DNA of 64,000 bases from JAKAWQ01 sp963840545 (GCA_963840545.1 CAWIZE010000006.1:248001-312000); one strand, 5' to 3'. Counted from the first letter of the stretch, positions 53,661 to 61,387 are shown. Notes: generated by a model not told the origin, from the sequence alone. Numbers and translations are program-made.

Positions 53661-53810
53661 CGCATCGGATCGCGGAGCGAGCGCGAGCGGCGCGTGAATC
53701 CGATGCGCCGATAAAGAGTCCTCGGATCGCGGAGCGAGCGCGAGCGGCGCGTGAATCCGATGCGCAGAAAGAGAGTCCTCGGATCGCGGAGCGAGCGGCG
53801 CGCCGATCGC
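53661..53810. repeat. Tandem palindromic (REP-like) repeats after the exporter operon
   Basis: Two full copies and one partial copy of a unit of about 57 bp. In each full copy, cggatcgcggagcgagcg pairs through a long inverted repeat with cgcgtgaatccgatgcg; the outer arms gcatcggat/atccgatgc are perfect in the first copy. The reverse complement shares the core atcggatt-acgcg-cg with the elements near 37.6 and 43.4 kb. They lie just after the ATPase stop. Confidence 0.8.
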
Positions 53811-54067
53811 TGCCCGGGCCAGGCCGCCCAACAGCGAGCCAAGGACACGAAAATGTGTCCAGCAGTGCCGTAGTGGCCGAGGATGACACCCCCCACCACC
53901 CTGGGGGTCGCCGCCACCCAGGGGCCTATTGCGCGCGACAGGCGCCTGATGGAACGTCCGACGCCTGCCCCCCCGCGCTGCGGGTCACCCGCCCATGCCG
54001 GCGAGCCACCCGCGATACAGGCGAGACATGGAAAAACAGGCGGGACCATATAACGTATTGAAAGGAT
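53811..54067. other. Gap between REP repeats and the prophage left end
   Basis: No gene is supportable here. The sequence is G+C-rich apart from the last 30 bases (atataacgtattg), which lie just downstream of the tRNA fragment's 3' end. No clear terminator or promoter pair is seen. Confidence 0.5.
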
Positions 54068-54115
54068 TGGTGCCGGGTGAGGGATTTGAACCCCCGGCCT
54101 TCGGTTTACAAAACC
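54068..54115 (-). other. tRNA-Thr(TGU) 3' fragment, prophage left attachment site
   Basis: On the minus strand the 48 nt run from the anticodon loop to the CCA end: ggttttgtaaaccg (loop with TGT), a variable loop, the T-arm ccgggggttcaaatccc and acceptor strand acccggcacca. The 5' half (acceptor, D-arm) is absent: beyond 54115 the sequence changes to phage DNA. This is what remains when a phage inserts into a tRNA gene and restores it at its other end, so an intact tRNA-Thr(TGU) is expected on the minus strand at the right end, outside the window. Confidence 0.85.
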
Positions 54116-54135
54116 AACGAGGACCCCAAACCTAC

Positions 54136-54226
54136 GCTTACCTTGGATTACCTCGCGCCGCGCCCGATGCGAAAACCCTTTGCTCCTGCGGCGTTTTGGG
54201 GTAGCTTGGCTTACCTTGGATTACCT
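54136..54226. repeat. Direct repeats upstream of integrase (possible arm sites)
   Basis: gcttaccttggattacct occurs exactly twice, at 54136-54153 and 54209-54226 (73-bp spacing), between the attachment core and the integrase start. An 11-bp repeat (gcgtaagcccg, twice in tandem at 54244-54265) follows. Such repeats beside int commonly bind the integrase N-terminal domain. Confidence 0.7.
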
Positions 54227-54317
54227 ACCTACCCAAAGGGGTAGCGTAAGCCCGGCGTAAGCCCGGCGCCTTCGGTTGACCCGACCGAAAGCCCCGGCGG
54301 GACCGAAGGAGCCCACG

Positions 54318-55712
54318 GTGGCAGCACTCAAGAAGGTTTTGACCGACAGGGAACTCGCCGCGCTCAAGCCCGCACCCGCTGGCAAGCGCTATGTCGTCTG
54401 GGACGCGCAGCAGCCGCATCTCGGGGTCCGCGTCACCGCCAAGGCGACGAAGGACGGGAAGGCGGAGGCGGTCTCGTTCATCGTCTGCAAGCGCCCGGCC
54501 GGCTCGAGCGCGCCGGTCATGGTCACGCTCGGGCGATACCCTGAGATGAAGCTGGCGAAGGCGCGCGAACTGGCGCCGGGCGTGCTCGGCACCCTGTCCG
54601 AAGGGAGATCGCCGGCCGAGGCCGAGGCCGAGCGGCGCCGGGCGGAAGCGCGCCGCCGCGCCGACACCTTCGCCACCGCCGTCGAGAAGTTCATCGAGCA
54701 CGAGAAGGCCAGGGGCCTGCGCTCCTGGCACGAGACCGAAGCAACCCTGCGCCGCGACTTCCTGGGCCAGGAGCAGAAGCGCGGGCGCGACGGCGCCAGG
54801 TGGACGGCCGAATGGACGAACGGCACCGAGCTCCTATGGCGCGGCCGGCCGATCGTCGGAATCGCCCGGCGCGACGTGGTCGAGCGGCTTGACGCGATCA
54901 AGGCCGAGCGCGGCAAGCACGCGGCGCGGCACGCCCTGAGCGCGGTGCGGAAGCTGTTCAACTGGGCCGAGGAGGGCGAGCGCTTCGGCATCGAGGAATC
55001 GGCCGCCGCGCGCGTCCGCGACAAGACGCTCGGGATCACGGGCCGCGATCTCAAGCGCAGCCGAGTGCTGACTGATGCCGAGCTGCGCGACGTTTGGGCC
55101 GCGGGCGAGGCGATCGGCTATCCGTTCGGCCCGCTCGTTCGGATGTTGATCTTGACCGGCCAGCGCCTCAGCGACATCGCGCAGGCGCGGCGGGGCGAGA
55201 TTGATCTCGACGCCGCCCTGCTGACCGTGCCGCCGGAGCGTTTCAAGACCGGCGTGGCGCAGGAAGTCCCGCTGGCGCCGATGGCGGTCGAGATCCTCTC
55301 GGCGCTCCCGAGGTTCACGGGCGCCTTCGTGTTCACGACCAGTGGCGGCGCGCGGCCGTTCTCCAGTTTCTCCAAGGGGAAGAGGAAGCTCGACGCGGTC
55401 ATCGCGAAGGTGCGGAAGACGGAAGGCCGAGAAGCGATGGCGCCTTGGACCCTCCACGATCTCCGCCGGACCGTGCGCACGCGCCTGATGAGCGACTGTG
55501 GCGTCGATGCCTTCACCGCCGAGCGATGCCTCGGCCACGCACTGCCCGGCCTCCACGGCGTTTACGACCAAGGCACACATCGCGATCAGAAGCGGGCGGC
55601 GCTCGACAAGTGGGCGGCCGCGCTGGCGCGGATCGTCGGCCTCGTGCCGGGGCCTGGTGCAGGCATCGTGCCGGCGGAAGAAGTCGAGCAGCGGCGCAGG
55701 AGGCGGGCGTGA
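54318..55712 (+). CDS. int: Phage tyrosine integrase
   Basis: 464-aa site-specific recombinase of the P4-like class that targets tRNA genes. The start is GTG 54318 (GAAGGAG six bases upstream); a TTG at 54276 is the only longer option. The N-terminal arm-binding domain (LTDRELAALKPAPAGKRYVVWDAQQPHLGVRVT) is followed by a core-binding domain (TFATAVEKFIEHEKARGLRSWHETEATLRRDFL). The catalytic domain begins RSRVLTDAELRDVW: Arg in LTGQRLSDIAQARR, H-x-x-R in TLHDLRRTVRTRL, then GHALPGLHGVYD with the third His and nucleophile Tyr. Confidence 0.94.
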   Translation: MAALKKVLTDRELAALKPAPAGKRYVVWDAQQPHLGVRVTAKATKDGKAEAVSFIVCKRPAGSSAPVMVTLGRYPEMKLAKARELAPGVLGTLSEGRSPAEAEAERRRAEARRRADTFATAVEKFIEHEKARGLRSWHETEATLRRDFLGQEQKRGRDGARWTAEWTNGTELLWRGRPIVGIARRDVVERLDAIKAERGKHAARHALSAVRKLFNWAEEGERFGIEESAAARVRDKTLGITGRDLKRSRVLTDAELRDVWAAGEAIGYPFGPLVRMLILTGQRLSDIAQARRGEIDLDAALLTVPPERFKTGVAQEVPLAPMAVEILSALPRFTGAFVFTTSGGARPFSSFSKGKRKLDAVIAKVRKTEGREAMAPWTLHDLRRTVRTRLMSDCGVDAFTAERCLGHALPGLHGVYDQGTHRDQKRAALDKWAAALARIVGLVPGPGAGIVPAEEVEQRRRRRA

Positions 55713-56290
55713 GCTGGGATTGGCGCGCCGAGGCCCGCGAACTGATCGAGGGCCTGATCCGCGACGGCCGCGCCTTTCTCGGCGCGCAACCGCCGAGCGC
55801 CAAGGCCCGTGAATTGGTGCATCCGGGCACCCGAACCAATGACGACGTTGGCTCGTCGCCAGCCGGCATCACGTTCCGGGACGTCGATCTGATAATGGTC
55901 GCCAGCGGCATCGACGATCTTTTGGAAAACTACAGGGGCCTGCTCCTGTTCCTCGATCGCCTCGACCCGCCGGATCGGGATGGCGCCTATCGCGCGCTCT
56001 ACTTCGTCTTAAGAGGCGCTCGGGAAGCCGTCTGCCACACCCACATTCCGATCATGGCGACCTTCATCCACGACGCGGCGCAAGCTGCGGCGGCACGCGG
56101 CGCGAGAGGGAAGAAACTCGAGCCGGCGAGGCGCGCCCTGAGGGAGGCAATCGAATCAGCGATAGCCTCGGGGGAGAAGCTCACCAACCTCGCGCCAACC
56201 GTCAACAAGCTGCTCAAGCCGGACACCGAGATCAGCGAGCGGATGATCCAGCGAGAGCGCCATCGAATGCGGAGGGCCGACGGCACATAA
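55709..56290 (+). CDS. Hypothetical prophage protein
   Basis: 193 aa from a GTG that overlaps the integrase stop (GTGA). It starts SWDWRAEARELIEGLIRDGRAFLGAQPP and is mostly helical. FVLRGAREAVCHTHIPIMATFIHDAAQAAAARGARGKKLEP and LREAIESAIASGEKLTNLAPTVNKLLKPDTEISERMIQRERHRMRR suggest a coiled, basic C-terminus. I do not recognise a family. Coupling to int suggests a role in early or lysogeny functions (inference). Confidence 0.6.
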   Translation: MSWDWRAEARELIEGLIRDGRAFLGAQPPSAKARELVHPGTRTNDDVGSSPAGITFRDVDLIMVASGIDDLLENYRGLLLFLDRLDPPDRDGAYRALYFVLRGAREAVCHTHIPIMATFIHDAAQAAAARGARGKKLEPARRALREAIESAIASGEKLTNLAPTVNKLLKPDTEISERMIQRERHRMRRADGT

Positions 56291-56384
56291 AAAGCATGCC
56301 ACTCTGCCAGAGCGGTCCCATTTCAGCGTTTAACCCCGTGCGGTCTCGGAATACCTGATGGGTAGCGTTTTACCGGAGGCCGCA

Positions 56385-56639
56385 ATGTCCGCCGAAACCA
56401 AGATCGACCCGGACGAAACCTACCTCGATTACGAGCAACTGAAGGCCCGCGGCATCGTCCGCTGGAGTCGGAAACATCTCGGCACGATGATCGCCGAGGG
56501 GAAGTTTCCTGCGCCTACCGCGCTCGGCGAAAACACTCGCGCGTGGCCGTGGACAGCGATCAAGGCGTGGCTTGCTTCGCGCCCGCTCGCGGTGCCCCAT
56601 CGGGCCGCGGGGCGAACCGCCGACCAGCACGCCGTCTGA
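56385..56639 (+). CDS. AlpA-like excisionase / phage regulatory protein
   Basis: 84-aa small DNA-binding protein. YLDYEQLKARGIVRWSRKHLGTMIAEGKFPAPTALGENTRAWPWTAIKAWLASRP has the AlpA/MerR-like winged-helix layout (helix-turn-helix, then W-x-x-x-x-I-x-x-W-L). Start at ATG 56385 behind GGAGG; ATG 56358 is in frame but has no ribosome site. Likely acts with the integrase in excision or as an activator of it. Confidence 0.75.
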   Translation: MSAETKIDPDETYLDYEQLKARGIVRWSRKHLGTMIAEGKFPAPTALGENTRAWPWTAIKAWLASRPLAVPHRAAGRTADQHAV

Positions 56640-56648
56640 GCCCCGGAA

Positions 56649-56966
56649 ATGCCTCGCCCCCGGACACCGGGGGCCGGCATCACGGGGGCGGAACGCGATC
56701 AGGCCTGGCAGCAGGATCGCCCATTCCGTAGCCCGGGCCGGCCCACCGCGCAAGCCCTTCCGCCCGCCCTCCGCGCTCTGCGCCGCCAGCGCGTCGCGGA
56801 GCGGTTGCACCGGCTCGGCGCCCGTGCCCTTGCTGAATTCATCGCCGAACTCGGGCCGCATGCTGAGCACCTGGGCGCCGAATACGCGCGCCGGTTGACG
56901 CCCGCCATGCTGGCCGCGACGGGCGGCGATCATTTCCCGCCGCGTCAGCTCGACGAGGTCGCGTGA
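56649..56966 (+). CDS. Hypothetical prophage protein
   Basis: 105 aa. The first third is Pro/Arg-rich; the rest, VAERLHRLGARALAEFIAELGPHAEHLGAEYARRLTPAMLAATGGDHFPPRQLDEVA, is helical and looks like a genuine domain of unknown family. The stop overlaps the next gene's start (GTGATG). Confidence 0.55.
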   Translation: MPRPRTPGAGITGAERDQAWQQDRPFRSPGRPTAQALPPALRALRRQRVAERLHRLGARALAEFIAELGPHAEHLGAEYARRLTPAMLAATGGDHFPPRQLDEVA

Positions 56967-57373
56967 TGAGCGGCCCCGGCACCCTCCGCCTTTCGCGCCC
57001 CGTTCCGCTGCGGCCTGAGCTCGCCACTGAACCCACGGCGCCTCCACCGCCGAACAAGGCAGCGCGGCGACGCACCGCGAACCGCGAGATCGAGTGCATC
57101 CTGAAGAGCTTGGCCCCGGCCGCCTTCAGCAGCCCACCAAAGCCGTTGCGGATCGGCGTTCATGCCGATCTGATCGCGCTCTTCGCTGGCGAGATCGAGC
57201 CCCGCGACATTGGCCGCTTCCTTCGCTGGTGGTGTGGCCGCACCGGCTACCTTCTCGCAATCCATTACGGCGAAAGCCGTGTTGAGCTGGACGGATTTCC
57301 ATCCGGCGCCCCGACCAAAGCGCAGCAAGAGATTGCACGCCAACAGCTCGCAGCAAGGGGGATCGAGCCATGA
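56963..57373 (+). CDS. ProQ/FinO-domain RNA-binding protein
   Basis: 136 aa starting at GTG 56963 (an ATG follows directly). After a basic, Pro-rich leader (residues 1-50) comes a FinO/ProQ-like domain: PPKPLRIGVHADLIALFAGEIEPRDIGRFLRWWCGRTGYLLAIHYGESRVELDGFPSGAPTKAQQEIARQQL. The PKPL-x-I-G start, the Y-L and the R-V-x-L-D-G-x-P strand are family hallmarks. Members are small-RNA chaperones; plasmid FinO controls conjugation and Rocc controls competence. Its presence in this early cluster suggests RNA-based control of the phage (inference). Confidence 0.78.
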   Translation: MMSGPGTLRLSRPVPLRPELATEPTAPPPPNKAARRRTANREIECILKSLAPAAFSSPPKPLRIGVHADLIALFAGEIEPRDIGRFLRWWCGRTGYLLAIHYGESRVELDGFPSGAPTKAQQEIARQQLAARGIEP

Positions 57374-57630
57374 GCGATGCGCCTTTCGGCCCCTGGCGCG
57401 TCGGGCTTCCGCCGGCCGAGCGCGTTGCGGCCTTTCGTGAGCTACGCGCCCTTTGCTTCGCCCACCTCGGCGGTAAGCATGAAATTTTGCCGCTGCTCAG
57501 ACGCGCCCAATTCAGCCCGGCCGACGCCGAAGCCGCCCTGGCCGCCTTCGACAAGATCGCGCCCCTTCCACGGCGCCGAATTGTCGCGTGCCTGCTCGAC
57601 CTCACGCGATCGGCGAGATGCGAGGCATGA
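57370..57630 (+). CDS. Hypothetical prophage protein
   Basis: 86 aa, overlapping genes on both sides by ATGA. Sequence: PFGPWRVGLPPAERVAAFRELRALCFAHLGG, then ILPLLRRAQFSPADAEAALAAFDKIAPLPRRRIVACLLDL. Mainly helical, no recognised domain. Its position before the primase suggests a replication accessory role (inference). Confidence 0.6.
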   Translation: MSDAPFGPWRVGLPPAERVAAFRELRALCFAHLGGKHEILPLLRRAQFSPADAEAALAAFDKIAPLPRRRIVACLLDLTRSARCEA

Positions 57631-58553
57631 GCATCGATCTCACCGCGGCGAAGGCCGCCGTTTCGCTGCCGGATCTGCTCGGCCACGCCGGGGTAAAGCT
57701 GAAACGCTCCGGCCGCATCTTCATGGCCTGCTGCCCGTTCCACGATGACAGGACGCCGTCGCTCGCCATTTGGCCCGATCATTTTCACTGCTATGGCTGC
57801 GGCGCGCACGGCGACGCGCTGGACTGGCTGATGCGCACGCGCGGGGTGACGCTGCCGGAGGCTGCGCGATTCCTCCTCGGCAAGCGCGAGCGCATGCCGG
57901 AGCCGCACGCCTCCGTCCGGGCTCAAACACGGGAGCGCGACGGCGAGGAAGTCAGGCGCCGCATCGCGATCGCCAAGCGGATCTGGCGTGAGGCGGTCGA
58001 TCCGCGCGGCTCGATCGTCGAAGCCTATCTCGCGACCCGCGGTCTTTGCCTGCCGACCGGGGCGCCGATTCGCTTTCATCCGCGCTGCCCCTGCGGCGAC
58101 GAGCGGCGCCCCGCCATGGTCGCCGCCATGAGCGACGCCGAAACCGGGAAAGGTGTGGGCGTGCATAGGACATTCCTGAAGGCGGACGGCGCGGGGAAGG
58201 CCGACGTCGAACGCCCGAAACGCATGCTCGGGTCCGCCGGGATCGTGCGCCTGGCGCCGGACGACGAAGCCGCCGAGGGCCTTGGCCTCTCTGAGGGAAT
58301 CGAGACCGGCCTCGCCGTCATGCAGCACTTCGGCTGGCGCCCGGTCTGGGCAGCATGTAGCCGCGACGGCATCGAGCGATTCCCGGTTCTGCCCGGAACG
58401 CTCCTCACGATCTTCGCGGACGGCGACGCAGTCGGCCTCGATGCGGCGCGAGCGTGCGCCGACCGCTGGGCCGCCGCCGGCCACGAGACAACGATCGTCG
58501 TCCCGCCGGCCGGCACCGATTGGAACGATCGGGCGCCGGGCGTCGCGGCATGA
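57627..58553 (+). CDS. Phage DnaG-like primase (CHC2 zinc finger plus toprim)
   Basis: 308 aa from ATG 57627. The N-terminal zinc ribbon reads ACCPFHDDRTPSLAIWPDHFHCYGCGAHGDALDWLM (C-x2-H...C-x2-C). Then comes a middle region with VEAYLATRGLCLPTGAPIRFHPRCPCG. The C-terminal toprim domain has GLGLSEGIETGLAVMQ (catalytic Glu) and LLTIFADGDAVGLDAARACADRWAAAGHE (D-x-D). It should lay RNA primers for phage DNA synthesis together with the adjacent ATPase. Confidence 0.87.
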   Translation: MSIDLTAAKAAVSLPDLLGHAGVKLKRSGRIFMACCPFHDDRTPSLAIWPDHFHCYGCGAHGDALDWLMRTRGVTLPEAARFLLGKRERMPEPHASVRAQTRERDGEEVRRRIAIAKRIWREAVDPRGSIVEAYLATRGLCLPTGAPIRFHPRCPCGDERRPAMVAAMSDAETGKGVGVHRTFLKADGAGKADVERPKRMLGSAGIVRLAPDDEAAEGLGLSEGIETGLAVMQHFGWRPVWAACSRDGIERFPVLPGTLLTIFADGDAVGLDAARACADRWAAAGHETTIVVPPAGTDWNDRAPGVAA

Positions 58554-59795
58554 CGCCCGAGGAACGGATGGCCGCGGCAGGCGCCACTACATTCGCGAGG
58601 CTACCCCCGCCGCGCCGCTGGCCGCCTCCCGACAAAGTCCTCCCCGCCGGCGCGGCCTTTGGCATCTGGAACGCCGGCCAGGACGACTATGTGATCCCGC
58701 CGCGCGCATGGCTACTCGGCGCAACCTTTTGCCGCGGCTTCCTTTCTTCACTGCTCGCCGATGGCGGGGTCGGCAAGACTGCCGTGCGCCTCGCACAACT
58801 TATCTCATGCGCGATCGGCCGCAGCCTCACCGGCGAGCACATATTCGAGCGCTGCCGCGTGCTGGTCCTTTCTCTCGAAGACGGGAGCGATGAGCTGCGC
58901 CGCCGCGTCCTGGCTGTTCTGCGCCATCACAAGATTGACCGCGGCGAGCTCGACGGCTGGCTGTTCCTCGCCACGCCGCAAAGTCTCAAGCTCGCCGAAA
59001 CCTCGGCAAAGGGCTCGGCCGCCGAGGGCGGTGCAAAAGCAATCCTGCAGAACGCCATCCGCAACCTGAAGATCGACATCGTTGCCATCGACCCGCTCGT
59101 GAAAGCCCATTCCGTCAACGAGAACAGCAATCCAGAACATGGACTTCCTCGCCGGCCTATTGGTCGGCATCGCCATCGAAGAATACTGCGCGGTTGACGC
59201 CCCACACCACACGTCCAAGGGCCTCGCCGTCGCCGGCGACGCCAATCGCGGACGCGGCGCCAGCGCCACCAAAGACGCCGGGCGGCTCGTTTATACCCTC
59301 ACGCCCATGTCCCCGCAGGAAGGCCAGCAATTCGGCCTCCCCGAAGCCGAGCGCCGCGCCCTCGTCCGGCTGGACAGCGCAAAGGTCAACCTCGCCCCGC
59401 CATCAGCCGAGGCCAAATGGTTCCGGCTCATCAGCGTGCCCCTGGGCAACGCGACGCACCTCTACCCGAACGGCGACAATGTCCAAACCGTGGAGCCTTG
59501 GCAGCCGCCCGATACTTGGAAGGACCTCGACCACGCCCTCCTCAACCGCATCCTCGACGACATCGACGCCGGCCTGCCCAATGGTTCGCGATACTCGGCA
59601 GCGCCCAAGGCCGCCGCTCGCGCCGCGTGGCAAGTGTTGGCAGAGCGCGCTCCCGGCAAAACCGAAAAGCAGGCCCGCGAGGTGATCCAAACCTGGCTCA
59701 AGACCGGAACCCTCTACACCGAGGAATACGAGGACCCCGCCGACCGGAAGAAGCGCACCGGCCTTCGCGTCAACAATGCCAAGAGACCATCGTGA
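58550..59795 (+). pseudogene. RepA-like AAA ATPase/helicase, +1 frameshift
   Basis: Replicative ATPase of the RepA/RecA-like phage class, encoded in two frames. Frame one from ATG 58550 gives FLSSLLADGGVGKTAVRLAQLISCAIGRSLTGEHIF (Walker A) and RVLVLSLEDGSDELRRRVLAVL, up to DIVAIDPLVKAHSVNENSNPE. At 59138 a single extra C shifts the frame, and the sequence continues MDFLAGLLVGIAIEEYCAVDAPHHTSKG, the expected next helix and Walker-B-like HHTSKG, through to 59795. Without the extra base it would be 414 aa. As read it ends after about 215 residues and is inactive. Indel error is a serious alternative because the gene is otherwise undecayed. Confidence 0.78.
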
Positions 59796-60001
59796 CCGAC
59801 ATCCCGGACACCCTCACCCGCCGCAACCGCAACGGCGAACCGATCCCGCCCGCGCCTGACGCCAGAATGAGCCGCGCCATTAACCGGCTTCTAATGGCGC
59901 ACCAATGGCGCAACCCCGTCTGCGCCATTAATGCCGTGCGCTTTAAGGAAATGCCAATGGCGCAATGGCGCGCCTTTGGCTTTCCTCCAATGGCGCACTA
60001 A
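59792..60001 (+). CDS. Small hypothetical ORF over the iteron-like repeats
   Basis: 69 aa from a GTG overlapping the RepA-like stop. It starts TDIPDTLTRRNRNGEPIPPAPDARMSRAINRLLMAHQ. The second half is shaped by the DNA repeats (MAHQW, MAQW, MAH). It may be a real short gene or only the open frame across a regulatory site. Confidence 0.4.
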   Translation: MTDIPDTLTRRNRNGEPIPPAPDARMSRAINRLLMAHQWRNPVCAINAVRFKEMPMAQWRAFGFPPMAH

Positions 60002-60016
60002 TGGCGCAATGGCGCA
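59873..60016. repeat. Iteron-like 9-bp repeats (aatggcgca)
   Basis: Direct copies start at 59893, 59904, 59956, 59964 (one mismatch), 59989, 60000 and 60008. Inverted copies lie at 59873-59881 (one mismatch) and 59921-59929. Several are spaced 8 or 11 bp apart, close to one helical turn. They follow directly on primase and RepA-like genes. This suggests a replication origin or an operator array. Confidence 0.65.
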
Positions 60017-60289
60017 CTCGGAGCCTGGGGCAGGACCCGCTGCTCAGTCAGGGGTTGAACGCAAAGAAGGAAGCTGCGCCGCGTCAACGTGCTCGCGCCA
60101 AGAGTCGGCGCTCGGCGCAGCGTGCCCGGGCCAAGCCGTTCCGGCGACGCGACGCCAGCGCGTCGGTTATGGCAACCGAAGGCCGCCCCGTGCCAGCCGC
60201 GCGGTTTTCCTGGTCATCGCCGAGTTTTTCAGGGTAAGGTCGCCGCAGCGCCGGCCTCGGGCTTACGCTGGGCGTACAGGAGAGTTGGT
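60017..60289. other. Gap before the small terminase gene
   Basis: No gene is supportable. Open frames here are Arg-rich and have no ribosome sites. A promoter for the packaging genes may lie in the last 70 bases, but no convincing hexamers are seen. Confidence 0.4.
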
Positions 60290-60946
60290 TTGGACGTTGT
60301 CGGCCAGGACGTGGAAACGATGGCCACCATAGCGCGCCGAGCTTGCGGACGTGCCGAACGGCCGGCCGCTTGCATGATCTGCCAGCACCCCGATCGGCAC
60401 CGGATCGAGATCACGCTCGCCGGCGGCGCGGCTCAGCGGGCGGTGGCCAGGAAGTTCAATACGAGCCGCGACGGGGTCCAGCGCCATTGGACGCGCCATG
60501 TAACCGCCGCCCGCAAGGCCGAGCTGATCGCGGGCCCGGTGAAGCTGGGGGAGTTGGCCGAGCGCGCGGCCGAAGAGGGCTTGTCGATCCTGGACTATCT
60601 CGCCTTGGTCCGCTCGAGTTTGCTTTCGCAGTTCACCGCCGCCGCCGAGGCTGCCGATCGCAACGGGGCGGCCATGCTTGCGGGCCGATTGCTCGAGGCG
60701 CTCCGGGACATCGCACGGCTCACTGGCGAGATCCGGGCGACGGGCATCAATGTGACGAACAACATGTTGATCCTGAGCAGCCCGATCTTCGCCGATCTGC
60801 AGGCCATGCTTTTGCAGCGCTTGGCGCCGTTCCCCGAAGCCCGCGCCGCAGTGATCGAGGGCTTGGCGGCGCTCGACCAGCGCGCATCTGGCACGCCGCT
60901 TCCGGCGCCCCTCATTGAGCACGATGCAATCGAGGCCGTGGCATGA
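60290..60946 (+). CDS. Phage small terminase-like protein
   Basis: About 218 aa. AACMICQHPDRHRIEITLAGGAAQRAVARKFNTSRDGVQRHWTRHVTAA is a zinc-knuckle-like Cys pair plus helix-turn-helix, as in DNA-recognition subunits encoded before terL. The rest is helical (LGELAERAAEEGLSILDYLALVRSSLLSQFTAAAEAADRNGAAMLAGRLLEALRDIARLTGEI), fit for oligomerisation. TTG 60290 has a strong AGGAG seven bases upstream; ATG 60320 is the alternative start. The position upstream of the large subunit supports the call. Confidence 0.65.
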   Translation: MDVVGQDVETMATIARRACGRAERPAACMICQHPDRHRIEITLAGGAAQRAVARKFNTSRDGVQRHWTRHVTAARKAELIAGPVKLGELAERAAEEGLSILDYLALVRSSLLSQFTAAAEAADRNGAAMLAGRLLEALRDIARLTGEIRATGINVTNNMLILSSPIFADLQAMLLQRLAPFPEARAAVIEGLAALDQRASGTPLPAPLIEHDAIEAVA

Positions 60947-61050
60947 ATTGGGCAAGCGCCGCTTACTGCGCGAGCCATAGCGCCGACCGCGGCCGTGGCC
61001 GCTATCTCAGGGTTGCCGCGAGCCGGCCCGGCTCAGGCGCCTTCCTATGA
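60943..61050 (+). CDS. Possible 35-aa protein
   Basis: Starts MNWASAAYCASHSADRGRGR. It overlaps the genes on both sides by ATGA, the same arrangement seen throughout this operon, which is the main support. No known domain. Confidence 0.4.
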   Translation: MNWASAAYCASHSADRGRGRYLRVAASRPGSGAFL

Positions 61051-61262
61051 GCCGCAGCGAGCCGCTCTTCGATCCGGCGATGGTCGAGGATTGGATCACG
61101 CCGGACGTGACGGAACGGCCGTGGGTATTGGGATGGACGTATGTCGCGTTTGCGGTTCACCCGCTCTTCCCTGGGCCCTTGCTTGCTATCGCCATCGCTC
61201 ACCGTGAAGGCGACAAGCTCGTGCTCGACGTGGCCCGAGAGAACATCACCATCTCCGACTAG
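61047..61262 (+). CDS. Hypothetical prophage protein
   Basis: 71 aa: MSRSEPLFDPAMVEDWITPD, then VLGWTYVAFAVHPLFPGPLLAIAIAHREGDKLVLDVARENITIS. The middle is hydrophobic, about one membrane-length segment, but could be a buried strand pair. No family recognised. Confidence 0.5.
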   Translation: MSRSEPLFDPAMVEDWITPDVTERPWVLGWTYVAFAVHPLFPGPLLAIAIAHREGDKLVLDVARENITISD

Positions 61263-61270
61263 CGGCGCTC

Positions 61271-61387
61271 GTGAAACGCTACGGCATTTCGAAAGTCACC
61301 GGCGCACCGGACGAGGGGGATGATGACAGCCTTCTGCATGCGGTGTGCGGCGCGCTCGTGCACGCGAGGGGAGGGCTGCCGGCATGA
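61271..61387 (+). CDS. Possible 38-aa protein
   Basis: Starts at GTG 61271: MKRYGISKVTGAPDEGDDDS, then LLHAVCGALVHARGGLPA. Its stop overlaps the large-terminase ATG (ATGA). Support is positional only. Confidence 0.4.
   Translation: MKRYGISKVTGAPDEGDDDSLLHAVCGALVHARGGLPA

Noticed and set aside
53661..53810. Possible CRISPR array or coding repeats (SEDSLSAHRIH frame)
   Set aside because: Only 2.6 units, no unique spacers, strong internal palindromes; fits REP elements better. The frame is an accident of the repeat.
54068..54115. Functional tRNA-Thr
   Set aside because: The acceptor 5' strand, D-arm and half of the anticodon stem are missing, so it can only be an attachment-site remnant.
59931..60332. 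133-codon frame upstream of the small terminase gene
   Set aside because: Arg-rich, no ribosome site, runs through iteron-like repeats and into the terminase gene in another frame.
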